From an uncultured Woeseiaceae bacterium (lineage in GTDB: Bacteria; Pseudomonadota; Gammaproteobacteria; Steroidobacterales; Woeseiaceae), in NCBI GenBank assembly GCA_905480215.1, contig CAJQPL010000023.1:1-49558 (forward strand): DNA of 49,558 nt. The letters run 5' to 3'. Numbering within the stretch: the stretch's first letter is position 1; the number at the start of each line of letters is the position of its first letter. Both the position numbers and the translations under genes were made by a program. Shown piece by piece: positions 25,820-34,756 of the stretch. The notes beneath the pieces were generated by a model. It saw nothing but the letters and a program-made list of their open reading frames with translations. It was not told where the DNA came from and did no database searches.

Positions 25820-27508
25820 CTATTCGTCCCAAGCGCTCGGAATGGTCACTGCCCCCTCGGACGCCGAGGAGACGCTGCTACGATACTTTGCCAATGCGCC
25901 CCGTGTTACAGGGGATGGCGGACGTTTCCATTTGGCGCGGCGTGCAGCCATTTCATCTGCATCTATTCCGAGGCTTATCTCCATGTTTTGCGCGTCAATG
26001 CGGATAGAATCACCGTCTTCAACTAAGGCGATCGGCCCGCCCGCGGCAGCTTCCGGCGTAACATGGCCCACGACGAAGCCATGGCTGCCCCCTGAAAAAC
26101 GGCCATCGGTAATTAACGCAACATCCGAACCCAGGCCTCTACCCATAATAGCGCCGGTCGGGCTAAGCATTTCACGCATACCCGGACCACCCTTAGGGCC
26201 CTCGTATCTTATGACGATGACGTCTCCTGCATTAATTTTGCCATCGAGAATAGCCTGCAGCGATTCTTCTTCTGAATGGAAGACGCGCGCTTTGCCCTCA
26301 AAAAGCAGGCCTTCTTTGCCAGTGATTTTCGCAACGGCGCCGCCCGGGGCCAGATTGCCGTAAAGCACTGCCAAATGGCTGTTCGGCTTGATCGGGTTAG
26401 AAAATTCTCTAACCACGTCCTGACCATCAGGATAATCGGCGACGTTCGCAAGGTTTTCAGCAAGCGTCTTGCCAGTTACCGTCATGCAATCGCCGTGCAG
26501 TAGCCCCTTATCCAACAGACGCTTCATCAGTGGTTGAATACCGCCGACCTCAATTAATTCGGACATCAGATACTTGCCACTGGGTCTTAAATCCGCGAGC
26601 ACGGGTGTTTTTGCCCCTATGCGCGTGAAATCGTCCAGCGATAGATCGACATCTGCTTCGCGAGCGATTGCGAGTAAATGCAGAACGGCGTTGGTCGACC
26701 CGCCGAGCGCAATAACTACGGTAATTGCGTTTTCGAAGGCATTCTTAGTCAGGATATCCAACGGCTTAATGTCTTTTCGAATGAGGTTTACAACAGCCGC
26801 ACCCGCGCGACGGCAATCGGCAAGCTTGTCACTCGACACAGCTTCCTGTGCTGAGCTATTGGCGAGGCTCATGCCCATTGCTTCAATCGCGGACGCCATT
26901 GTGTTGGCGGTATACATCCCACCGCAGGCACCCGGTCCCGGAATAGCGGTTTGTTCAACTTCTAATAATTCCAATTCGGAAATTGAGCCACCCGATCTGG
27001 CGCCCACCGCCTCGAATACCGAGACAATGTCACGGCGTTTCGCACCGGGTCGAATTGTGCCGCCGTAGACGAATACTGCCGGCCTGTTCAGGCGCGCCAT
27101 CGCCATGACACAAGCGGGCATATTTTTGTCGCAGCCGCCTATAGCAACTACGCCATCAAAGCCTTCCGCTCCTGCAACCGCCTCAATCGAATCGGCAATG
27201 ATTTCGCGGGAAACAAGCGAGTATCGCATTCCCGGAGTACCCATCGAAATACCGTCAGAAACGCTAATCGTGTTGAAGATCACGCCCTTACCGCCACCCT
27301 CATTGGCGCCTGCCGCAGCTTCGTCTGCGAGACCGCTGATATGCATGTTGCACGGTGTGACCATGCTCCAGGTGGAAGCGATTCCAATTTGCGGTCGCTT
27401 AAAGTCGTCTTCTTCGAAGCCGACAGCACGCAGCATTGCACGACTGGGTGCTTGCGCGTCGCCATCAACTACAACGCGCGAATAGCGTCGAAGTTCTTTA
27501 TCACTCAT
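25820..27508 (-). CDS. ilvD: Dihydroxy-acid dehydratase
   Basis: Third common enzyme of branched-chain amino-acid synthesis, an Fe-S dehydratase of 562 residues. Conserved cysteines are in VTPCNMH (Cys53), [11 protein letters not shown] (Cys126) and [14 protein letters not shown] (near 198), the three presumed cluster ligands. Other signatures: [42 protein letters not shown] and [18 protein letters not shown]...[23 protein letters not shown]. It is separated from lysAC by 261 bp with two terminator-like hairpins, and from the kinase gene upstream by 68 bp. No leader peptide or attenuator was found before it, in contrast to ilvC-leu. Confidence 0.96.
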   Translation of the reverse strand: MSDKELRRYSRVVVDGDAQAPSRAMLRAVGFEEDDFKRPQIGIASTWSMVTPCNMHISGLADEAAAGANEGGGKGVIFNTISVSDGISMGTPGMRYSLVSREIIADSIEAVAGAEGFDGVVAIGGCDKNMPACVMAMARLNRPAVFVYGGTIRPGAKRRDIVSVFEAVGARSGGSISELELLEVEQTAIPGPGACGGMYTANTMASAIEAMGMSLANSSAQEAVSSDKLADCRRAGAAVVNLIRKDIKPLDILTKNAFENAITVVIALGGSTNAVLHLLAIAREADVDLSLDDFTRIGAKTPVLADLRPSGKYLMSELIEVGGIQPLMKRLLDKGLLHGDCMTVTGKTLAENLANVADYPDGQDVVREFSNPIKPNSHLAVLYGNLAPGGAVAKITGKEGLLFEGKARVFHSEEESLQAILDGKINAGDVIVIRYEGPKGGPGMREMLSPTGAIMGRGLGSDVALITDGRFSGGSHGFVVGHVTPEAAAGGPIALVEDGDSIRIDAQNMEISLGIDADEMAARRAKWKRPPSPVTRGALAKYRSSVSSASEGAVTIPSAWDE

Positions 27509-27576
27509 GGTTTCGTTGTTGCTCCGTCTGTTCGCCGCAGGATGCGGACTCGGAGCGAAAGTTTAGCAGCAAATCA

Positions 27577-29964
27577 TCATTCTTGTAGATCGTCATCCTC
27601 TATCATGATGATCACTTCTCGAATCACCGGTACGGGTGCCGAATCAATCGCGCCCGTCAGACCAAGGATAAATGCCTCATCACCTTCAACCTCAGAATCC
27701 TGCACCAACGGTATAAGTAGTCGTGCTGTTCGCTCGCGCGGGCCGAACGAGACGGTATTTCTGCCCGGTTTGAAAAAGTCAGAACCTTCTTTAGCCGTGA
27801 GATTGATAACAGTGATCCCGACGTCTAGCGGCTGCTCATTGGGGTTGAATCGAATCAATTCAATCAGCACCGCAGGATCAGCTTCGCTGACCGTCATTTG
27901 ACTCTCAGTCAAGCCGACAACGTTCGCCGATATTTGCGACTCGATTGCGCGCTGATCGTCATCTTCGAGCGTGATGTTCAATATCGCAATTTCGGAGTTA
28001 ACGAACTCTGCATCGCGTAGTCTTAAAGTTGATTGCTGGTCAGCTTCACGCCGATTATCACTGGCCATGCTCAAAGTGATTCTACCGCGTTCCTGCCCGG
28101 CCGGTAACTCGATCAATCCGGAGTTTGACATTCTGAGCTCACCGCTTACCCATGGTGAGCGACGTCCGCTAAAGCCAACCTCTTCCAAACGCAGCAATAT
28201 CGGCTCAGCGAGGCCTGTCGAGCGTACGAAATCAATAATAACGTCGCCATCGTCTTCACGCATCGCGAGATCCAGTGACTCACTCAGCTTCCTGCCGTGT
28301 GTAAATGAAATGACATGCGTTGCTGCAGGCAGTGTTGAAAAATCGACTAACATCGGGCTCGGGCCTGCTAATTCTTCGCGTTTCATCAGCGGTACTTCAA
28401 CAGGCTCTGCTTCTTCTAACAGCCGTTCCTCCGGCACGGATTCGGCAGGTGTTTCTACAACAAGCGGCTCACGACTGTCTAGCTCCATATCGTCGATGGA
28501 GTCGAGCACCGGCGTATCGTCATTGATCGCCGTGAACTGATCAATAAGAGGTTGCAAGTAACCGTATTGGTAGGCACCAGCTAATGACAGGCCCAATAAC
28601 AGCAACAAAACCAGCAGGGTCTTGCCGACGCTCGAACTCTCATCCGGTTCCTCGAAACGGTCTGGAATATCAATTTTTATCGGCACCTCTCTATCATCAC
28701 CCAGCTGTATATCATCACCCAGTTGATCGAGAAACTCTCGAACGGATGCAAAGCGCATTATACGGGCGTACGCCAATCCCTTTTTGATGGTTCGCCATTG
28801 ATTGTCATTGAGGCCTTTTAGCCGTTGTGGACTCATTCCTTCCTGAGACGCTTCTGCTGCATCACGCGGACCAAACACGCGATACCCGGCAATCAGTCGA
28901 TAGAACAGACAACACAATGAAAACACATCGTCCGAGGCTACTGGTTCCTCGCCGGTTAGCACTTGTAAACTCGAGTACGCAGGCGTTATCGCTCCCAGTA
29001 CGCCGGGGTCGAAATCACTATCAATCTGTTGTTGGTGTACACGCGCGACGCCGAAATCGAAAAGCTTGGCATCGCCATTCGGCATAATCATGATGTTGCC
29101 AGGTTTGATGTCGGCGTGAACGATGCCACAGCGATGGGCGTAGTCGAGTGCCTCGCCTATTTGCCGGACAATTCGAAACGCCGCAGCCTGGTCGATGATC
29201 TTCGCATCTCTGGAATCAAGTATTTCGGCAAGCGTCCGCCCATCCAGCCACTCCATGACAAGAAAGTAGAGATCATCTTCGCGATCCAGATCAATGAAGC
29301 GAACGATGTTTGGGTGCATCAGGCAGCGGCCTTTCGCCGCCTCCTGTTGCAAAGCGCGTAAAGCCTGACCATTTTCCGCCAATTGTGGTGACAATACTTT
29401 GATCGCGACCCAATGGTCTTTGCTGCCGGCTTCCGCAAGCCGTCGGTCCAGTGCTTTGTAGACAACGCCCATGCTGCCGCCGGAAACTTCCTCTTGAAGC
29501 ATGAAGCGATCACGCAACACCGAACCTACTTGTACCTGTGACTCTCGTCGCGCCTTAGGCGCCAACTTGACGGGGATAGTTGTCGTCGCGCTGAATTTGT
29601 CCATCGCGGGCACAGACATTGCTGCCGATGGTATGGGCGAAGCTTTCCTCGCCTTGGCAGCTTGCAGAGTCTTTGGCGTCGGACTCGTCGGAATTGTCTC
29701 GCTGACAAAGTGGTCCAGCATGGACTTGACCAGCTGATAGGTTTCTTTGCGGAGCGCACCTGCTTCGTAGCGTTCCTGCAGGACCCTTCGAATCTGCGCC
29801 TCGCTGCTGCCATCGGTCTTCAATAGCTCACCAATGCCGCTCTGAATATCCGCTAACATCTCAACATCTTCGGACGTCGCATGCAGCATGTCATCGAAGC
29901 TGGCGAGGCGATCTGCGAAGTCTGTAGGCACGTTTTTGGATTCTGCACTCATATCACTGGACAT
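27577..29964 (-). CDS. Membrane-anchored Ser/Thr protein kinase with C-terminal Calx-beta-like region
   Basis: A 795-residue Hanks-type kinase. Residues 20-90 form a helical N-terminal region; kinase domain about 150-420 with glycine loop EEVSGGSMGVVYKA, VAIK Lys189, QQEAAKGR (helix C Glu), catalytic loop HADIKPGN (283-290) and DFG (303-305). The HRD Arg is Ala, so it is a non-RD kinase, and the usual APE/SPE is SSLQ (331-334); helix F Asp (ASDDVFSL) is kept. One membrane helix at about 448-466 places the remaining 330 residues outside the cytoplasm. Its last ~110 residues look like a Calx-beta domain (EADPAVLIELIRFN ... EGDEAFILGLTG ... IMIEDDD). Neighbours give no clear substrate. Start could also be Met5. 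Confidence 0.85.
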   Translation of the reverse strand: MSSDMSAESKNVPTDFADRLASFDDMLHATSEDVEMLADIQSGIGELLKTDGSSEAQIRRVLQERYEAGALRKETYQLVKSMLDHFVSETIPTSPTPKTLQAAKARKASPIPSAAMSVPAMDKFSATTTIPVKLAPKARRESQVQVGSVLRDRFMLQEEVSGGSMGVVYKALDRRLAEAGSKDHWVAIKVLSPQLAENGQALRALQQEAAKGRCLMHPNIVRFIDLDREDDLYFLVMEWLDGRTLAEILDSRDAKIIDQAAAFRIVRQIGEALDYAHRCGIVHADIKPGNIMIMPNGDAKLFDFGVARVHQQQIDSDFDPGVLGAITPAYSSLQVLTGEEPVASDDVFSLCCLFYRLIAGYRVFGPRDAAEASQEGMSPQRLKGLNDNQWRTIKKGLAYARIMRFASVREFLDQLGDDIQLGDDREVPIKIDIPDRFEEPDESSSVGKTLLVLLLLLGLSLAGAYQYGYLQPLIDQFTAINDDTPVLDSIDDMELDSREPLVVETPAESVPEERLLEEAEPVEVPLMKREELAGPSPMLVDFSTLPAATHVISFTHGRKLSESLDLAMREDDGDVIIDFVRSTGLAEPILLRLEEVGFSGRRSPWVSGELRMSNSGLIELPAGQERGRITLSMASDNRREADQQSTLRLRDAEFVNSEIAILNITLEDDDQRAIESQISANVVGLTESQMTVSEADPAVLIELIRFNPNEQPLDVGITVINLTAKEGSDFFKPGRNTVSFGPRERTARLLIPLVQDSEVEGDEAFILGLTGAIDSAPVPVIREVIIMIEDDDLQE

Positions 29965-30002
29965 AGTATCGTCAGGGATCGCAAAGGACCCGGAACTGGT
30001 CG

Positions 30003-31370
30003 TCAGATTACCTTGCCAGGATTGAGAATATTGTCGGGGTCCAGAGATTTTTTTAGGGTTCTCATCAACCTAATCTCTCCGCTGTTGCGGTATTTGGGTA
30101 AATCTTGTCGTTTCACCATGCCGATGCCGTGTTCGGCGCTAATGCTGCCGCCCACCTCCAGCAGAAGCGTGTAGATCGCTTCGGTCACTTCTTGGTGCCG
30201 TTTGAATCCGGCGGGCAGCGCCACGTTGTAATGCAAATTCCCATCGCCAACGTGTCCAAATGCGATTAGCTGGCCCTCCGGAAAGCGCTCCGCGAGCAGG
30301 CTGTCGCCGCGTGTCAGAAATTCTTCGAAACGCGATATCGGCACGGAGATATCATGTTTCAGCGCCTCGCCCTCGGCGCGCTCAGATTCTGATATGGAAT
30401 GCCTCAGATGCCACATTCCGGCTGCCTCGGCTGCGTTCTTCGCAATCACTACATCAATGACAAGCTCGGCTTCCATTGCAGCCATTAGCGCCTGCTGCAG
30501 ATCTTCTTCGGCTATCCCGGCGAAGTCTGCGAGCACGTACCAGGGTGAATCGTCATCGAAGGGCTGTTTTGAATCAGGTAGATGCTTCTTGATGAGCCCA
30601 AATACGAAACTCGATACAAGTTCGAATGCCTCAATTCGGTCGCCAATTTTACTGCGTAAATAGCTAAGTAGCCGCACCGCTTGGCCGCTGCTTTGCAGGG
30701 CAATCATCACTGTAGTCTTGGCTCCAGGAAGCGGAAACAATTTAAGCGTCGCCGCCGTAATGATGCCAAGAGTGCCCTCGCTACCGATGAATAGCTGCTT
30801 CAGGTCGTAGCCAGCGGTGTCCTTTCGCAGGGAACGTAAGCTGCTTACTATCGTACCGTCGGCAAGTACGGCTTCAAGGCCGAGCACTTGAGCGCGTGCA
30901 GTACCATAGCGAACAACATTGACGCCGCCGGCATTGGTGGAGAGATTGCCGCCGATTTGGCAGCTGCCTTCAGCGCCAAGGCTCAACGCGAACAGTCTAT
31001 CTACATCGCTCGCGGCATCCTGCACATCTTGGAGAATGCAACCGGCCTCCACTTCCATCGAATAGTTGATGGCATCGATGTCACGAATCGTGTTCATGCG
31101 CGCCAGGCACAACAAAATTTGCGTCCCGGACTTGTCGGGTATCGCACCGGCGCACATACCGGTATTTCCGCCTTGTGGCACAAGCCCAACTTTTGATTCG
31201 GCACACGCGCGCACGATCGCGGCGACCTCCTCCGTTGTCGCCGGAGAAACAACTATGGGCGTTGTGCCGCTAACCGTGCCTCGCCAGTCGGTCAGCTTCG
31301 GTTCGAGGTCAATGGAATCCGTGCTCCATCCTTTTGGACCGACAATTTTTTTTAGCTGCTCAATCAACAT
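30003..31370 (-). CDS. FAD-linked oxidase, D-2-hydroxyacid/lactate dehydrogenase (GlcD-like)
   Basis: Flavoprotein of the PCMH-type FAD family oxidising a D-2-hydroxy acid. With the start at ATG 31370 (MLIEQLKKIVGPKGW) it has 455 residues; an ATG at 31394 would add eight and enlarge the overlap with the upstream gene from 11 to 35 bp. The FAD domain shows VSPATTEEVAAIVRAC, PQGGNTGMCAGAIP, SLGAEGSCQIGGNLSTNAGG and KQLFIGSEGTLGIITAATLKLFP. The cap domain ends in AFGHVGDGNLHYNVA and ISAEHGIGMVKRQDLPKYRNSGEIRLMRTLKKSLDPDNILNPGKV, typical of D-lactate and D-2-hydroxyglutarate dehydrogenases. The substrate is not decided by sequence; coupling to a threonine/serine dehydratase gene suggests hydroxy- or amino-acid catabolism. 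Confidence 0.87.
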   Translation of the reverse strand: MLIEQLKKIVGPKGWSTDSIDLEPKLTDWRGTVSGTTPIVVSPATTEEVAAIVRACAESKVGLVPQGGNTGMCAGAIPDKSGTQILLCLARMNTIRDIDAINYSMEVEAGCILQDVQDAASDVDRLFALSLGAEGSCQIGGNLSTNAGGVNVVRYGTARAQVLGLEAVLADGTIVSSLRSLRKDTAGYDLKQLFIGSEGTLGIITAATLKLFPLPGAKTTVMIALQSSGQAVRLLSYLRSKIGDRIEAFELVSSFVFGLIKKHLPDSKQPFDDDSPWYVLADFAGIAEEDLQQALMAAMEAELVIDVVIAKNAAEAAGMWHLRHSISESERAEGEALKHDISVPISRFEEFLTRGDSLLAERFPEGQLIAFGHVGDGNLHYNVALPAGFKRHQEVTEAIYTLLLEVGGSISAEHGIGMVKRQDLPKYRNSGEIRLMRTLKKSLDPDNILNPGKVI

Positions 31371-32343
31371 GATCGAATATCGCCTGCTCCGCAAATGTTG
31401 TCCAATTAATATTGCTGCCGCACATGACGATCACTATGCGCTTGCCCAGAAGTGATTTGCGCAATGGACCGAGTAAGGCAGCTGTTGAAGCGGCACATGC
31501 CGGTTCAACAGCAATACTCATCGACTGAAACAAGAAGCCCATGGCTTGTCGCAATTGTTGATCATTGAGCAGAACCAGTCGGTCCACGTTGGCCTTGGTT
31601 ACAGCGAACGAATACGGCAGCGCAAATGGAGCTCCCAGACTGTCAGCTATGGTATTCACTGAGTCTATAGACTCGGGCTCACCGCTGGCAAAACTGCGGT
31701 GCATTGAATCCGCGCCTTCAGGTTCTACGCCGATGATTTCTACTTTTGGGCACAAACGCCGCACGGCATTCGAAATGCCGGAAATAAGTCCGCCACCGCC
31801 TACTGGAATCACTACTGCATCGAAACCCTCAATCTGCTCACAGATTTCCAAGCCGATTGTTCCGGTAGCCGTTGTGATTGCAACGCCATCAAACGGGTGT
31901 ACTAAGGTTCGCCCCTCTTCTTCTTCAATACGCGACGCCGTCGCAAAAGCGGTGTGTACGTCCTTCACCAAAACGACTTCTGCGCCATAAGCCTTGCACG
32001 CAGCGACTCGCGATGGGTTCGCACTGCTCATCATGACCACTTTTGCGCTGCTGCCCAGGGTTTTGGCGGCGAATGCAGTGGCGATCGCATGGTTGCCTGC
32101 GCTGACCGCTGTAACGCCTCTTTGCAGCGCATCTGCGTCCAGACTTTGTAACGTCGCGAGCGCACCACGAGCTTTAAAGGTGCCCGTGCGTTGCAAGAAT
32201 TCCAGCTTGGCGAATACCTCGGTGTCGTGGCCAAGTTCCGCCTCTATGGCCGGGCAACGTATGACCGGCGTGACGACGATCTGTTCGCGCAATCGATCGT
32301 GCAGTGCACGAATCTCTTCAATATTAGGTCCAGATAGTGTCAT
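31360..32343 (-). CDS. PLP-dependent threonine/serine dehydratase
   Basis: Fold-type II PLP enzyme of 327 residues that deaminates threonine to 2-ketobutyrate or serine to pyruvate. Schiff-base Lys is in LQRTGTFKARGALATL (near 57), the substrate loop in AVSAGNHAIATAFAAK, and the phosphate-binding glycine loop in PVGGGGLISGIS. There is no C-terminal ACT regulatory domain, so it resembles catabolic TdcB, serine racemase-like or short IlvA enzymes rather than feedback-inhibited IlvA. With ilvC and ilvD nearby a biosynthetic role in isoleucine is possible but not shown. The stop region overlaps the downstream oxidase gene. Confidence 0.88.
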   Translation of the reverse strand: MTLSGPNIEEIRALHDRLREQIVVTPVIRCPAIEAELGHDTEVFAKLEFLQRTGTFKARGALATLQSLDADALQRGVTAVSAGNHAIATAFAAKTLGSSAKVVMMSSANPSRVAACKAYGAEVVLVKDVHTAFATASRIEEEEGRTLVHPFDGVAITTATGTIGLEICEQIEGFDAVVIPVGGGGLISGISNAVRRLCPKVEIIGVEPEGADSMHRSFASGEPESIDSVNTIADSLGAPFALPYSFAVTKANVDRLVLLNDQQLRQAMGFLFQSMSIAVEPACAASTAALLGPLRKSLLGKRIVIVMCGSNINWTTFAEQAIFDHVD

Positions 32344-32460
32344 TACTTATGTAAACTGCCACAACGCGCATTGACTTGCGCTGTTCTTAAGTGAAGATTA
32401 GAAGTTGTTGCGAACTGTGGCAGAGAATGCACGGCCGCGAAAGTCGCTACGAGCCAAATT

Positions 32461-33699
32461 ATGGAACTTGACGATCTGTCTCAATCAGGTATTCGACGAA
32501 TAGCCGACTATTCGCCGTATCTGGATCAATTAGCCGGACTAGCACAGCAAATGGGCCTCAGACAGCGGAGCAATCTTTCGCACGTCGAGACCTCGCTGCG
32601 CAGTCACTGGTCGCTGGGGCAAAACAGCATTCTGAGCTGGTCACCGCTCGATAACAGCATTTTGATTCTGGTGGTACCGCATTACGCGATCGCCGAGTAC
32701 ACGTCCCCTCAGGACGGCACAATGGCGCCCAAAGTCTCACCACGGTTTATCACCGAACTAATTACTGGGGATCGCCAGTTAACGATTTCCCAGATGCAGA
32801 AAGTCGCCAAGCTGCTACACATCGAACCGGTCAAGATTCCGCTGCGCGTGCCGCTGGAAGGCAGCAAAATTGAGACGCAGATAATTGAGAAAATGATTCG
32901 CAAGTACGGTATCAACTACGTGCCCAGTCGTGCTGTAACGCTATTCGATATTGTTGGCTTTAGTCTGTTAACCCCATTCGAACAAATGACACAGCTCAAT
33001 AGTCTGTCGTACTCGTTAAATTCTGCGCACGCGAAAATGCTCGAAGCTGACGTCAATATCGATTTCGCACGTTCGTCCAGTGGTGATGGCTTCTATATCT
33101 GGAATCGAGACGAGGGTCTGGAGGCGAGCGTCAATATTTACCATTTCATGCACATCGTGCTCGCTGACAATGCAATTGCGCGCAGCAAGTCTGCTTCAAA
33201 AGCAGTGCCGCTATTGCGTGCCTGTTTCCACGTAGGCAGTTGCTATGAGTTTCATCAGGCCGAAGGACTCAATCCCACCACGCACGACTTTATCGTTGGC
33301 GATGTCACCATCGAACTGGCAAGAATGATTGATGCGGCGCTGCCTGGACAGATTCTGGTCGGTGATTTTATGGCTGATATTGAAATTGCTGACGACACTG
33401 GCGGCTTTACTGTGCAACCGAACGTGGACGCGGTGACATTCCTGCAACGTGCGCAGGGTAACCTGGCGCAACTTAGCGGGATGGAATTATCCGGCGAACG
33501 GGTGACCGCGATTAAGTGCTACCTGACCGGCGAAGATATGGGCGGTGGGGAGTTCAATATCCGACGTCTTACGATCAAGGACAAACATGGCTTATCGCGC
33601 GTAGCGTTCAATGCGAAGGTAAATATCTACCGCGAATCCGCTGAGCCAATCCTGTTGGGAATTCAAGACAAGAAATTACCGGTCCAGGTACTTACTTAG
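32461..33699 (+). CDS. Class III adenylate/guanylate cyclase-like protein, degenerate active site
   Basis: A 412-residue soluble protein. Residues 158-305 align with the class III nucleotidyl cyclase fold: LFDIVGFSLLT (metal Asp163), SSSGDGFYIW (second metal Asp209), and an ARMIDAALPGQILVGD segment matching the ARLESAA-PGQILVS strand of cyclases. In the transition-state motif N-x3-R the Arg (288) is present but the Asn position is Ile284, so catalysis is doubtful. The N-terminal 150 residues (with SWSPLDNSILILVVPHYAIAEY and a helical LTISQMQKVAKLLHIEP part) and the C-terminal 100 residues match nothing I recognise. Divergent from the dehydratase gene; its stop overlaps the adaptor gene by 8 bp. 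It may be a nucleotide-sensing pseudo-cyclase. Confidence 0.7.
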   Translation: MELDDLSQSGIRRIADYSPYLDQLAGLAQQMGLRQRSNLSHVETSLRSHWSLGQNSILSWSPLDNSILILVVPHYAIAEYTSPQDGTMAPKVSPRFITELITGDRQLTISQMQKVAKLLHIEPVKIPLRVPLEGSKIETQIIEKMIRKYGINYVPSRAVTLFDIVGFSLLTPFEQMTQLNSLSYSLNSAHAKMLEADVNIDFARSSSGDGFYIWNRDEGLEASVNIYHFMHIVLADNAIARSKSASKAVPLLRACFHVGSCYEFHQAEGLNPTTHDFIVGDVTIELARMIDAALPGQILVGDFMADIEIADDTGGFTVQPNVDAVTFLQRAQGNLAQLSGMELSGERVTAIKCYLTGEDMGGGEFNIRRLTIKDKHGLSRVAFNAKVNIYRESAEPILLGIQDKKLPVQVLT

Positions 33700-34753
33700 T
33701 CGCAGAGATTTCTTCGACCAGCATTCCATCGTTCAGACCTTCCGCGCCGCGTACTACCACTTTATCGCCGGCCTCTAAATCACCAAATACTTCGATGTAT
33801 GTGCCAGCGCCGAGCCCTACGGTGACCATCACTTTACGGACAGTCGAGTCATTGCCCAGAGTAAAAACTGCAGCGCCTTCGCGGCGAAGGATCAGCGCAT
33901 CGCGTGGCACTGCAAGCACTTCTATCGCCGTTGCGGTTGGCATTGAAAGCCGAACGCTTTCACCTACGGTCCAGATCTCAGGGTCTGCCTCAAGTCGAAC
34001 TTCGATCATATGGGATTGCGGATCACCAAACGGAACGATGGTTCGGATAACGGCCTCGTCGTTTCGATAGTCATTGGCGATGAGTAACACATCGCCGTTC
34101 GATATAAAATTGACCGTACTTAACGGTGCTCTGGAAACCACTTCCAATGATTTCGAATCAACCAATCTGACGACTTCATCAGCGTCCTTAAGTCTCTCGC
34201 CGATACTCCTGAGGCGCTCAGTCACTACACCATCAAAAGGCGCCCGGATTCGGGTTACATGCATAGAGATCTTTGCATATCCAAGTTGAGCTTCTGCAAT
34301 CTTTAGATCGCCCTTAGCTATGGCAAGATTCGCAATAGTTTGGTCAAGCTGACTTTTGGCAGATAGATTTTGCAAGTGCAATTGATTGAGCCGGTCCAGT
34401 TCGGACTCCAGAAACGTGACGTTGGCTTGCTCTCGTTCGACGCGACTTTGTGCCTCCATCTCCTGAATCTTGAAGGTAAAGTCTTCGAGACGAGCAACCG
34501 TATCCCCCTTCTTGACGATCGTTCCGACCTCAGCGATCCACGTTAGATTCGCGTTGAGTTCAGCAGCGAGTCTAGCGTCATGTCGACTTACCACCGTGCC
34601 GGGCACTTCAACATTTGGCGCTAGTAATCGCATCGCTGCCTGATCCGTTACGACTCTTGCGATGTCATCGGCTGCATTGGCTGCATTAGCTACAAAGGGT
34701 AGCGCTGCGAGCGCGAACATTTGTATTGCAACTAATCTCATTCCTGGTTTCAT
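33692..34753 (-). CDS. RND efflux periplasmic adaptor (membrane fusion protein)
   Basis: Adaptor linking an inner-membrane RND pump to an outer-membrane channel, 353 residues. It has a signal peptide (RLVAIQMFALAALPFVANAANA), a lipoyl/barrel-sandwich half (VVSRHDARLAAELNANLTWIAEVGTIVKKGDTVARLED), an alpha-hairpin coiled coil about residues 85-150, the second lipoyl half (RIRAPFDGVVTERLRSIGE) and a beta-barrel with a C-terminal membrane-proximal part. It lies 3 bp downstream of the permease stop, in the reverse of the usual adaptor-permease order. No TolC-type gene is present. If the permease is broken, the adaptor may be orphaned. Confidence 0.9.
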   Translation of the reverse strand: MKPGMRLVAIQMFALAALPFVANAANAADDIARVVTDQAAMRLLAPNVEVPGTVVSRHDARLAAELNANLTWIAEVGTIVKKGDTVARLEDFTFKIQEMEAQSRVEREQANVTFLESELDRLNQLHLQNLSAKSQLDQTIANLAIAKGDLKIAEAQLGYAKISMHVTRIRAPFDGVVTERLRSIGERLKDADEVVRLVDSKSLEVVSRAPLSTVNFISNGDVLLIANDYRNDEAVIRTIVPFGDPQSHMIEVRLEADPEIWTVGESVRLSMPTATAIEVLAVPRDALILRREGAAVFTLGNDSTVRKVMVTVGLGAGTYIEVFGDLEAGDKVVVRGAEGLNDGMLVEEISATK

Positions 34754-34756
34754 TAC

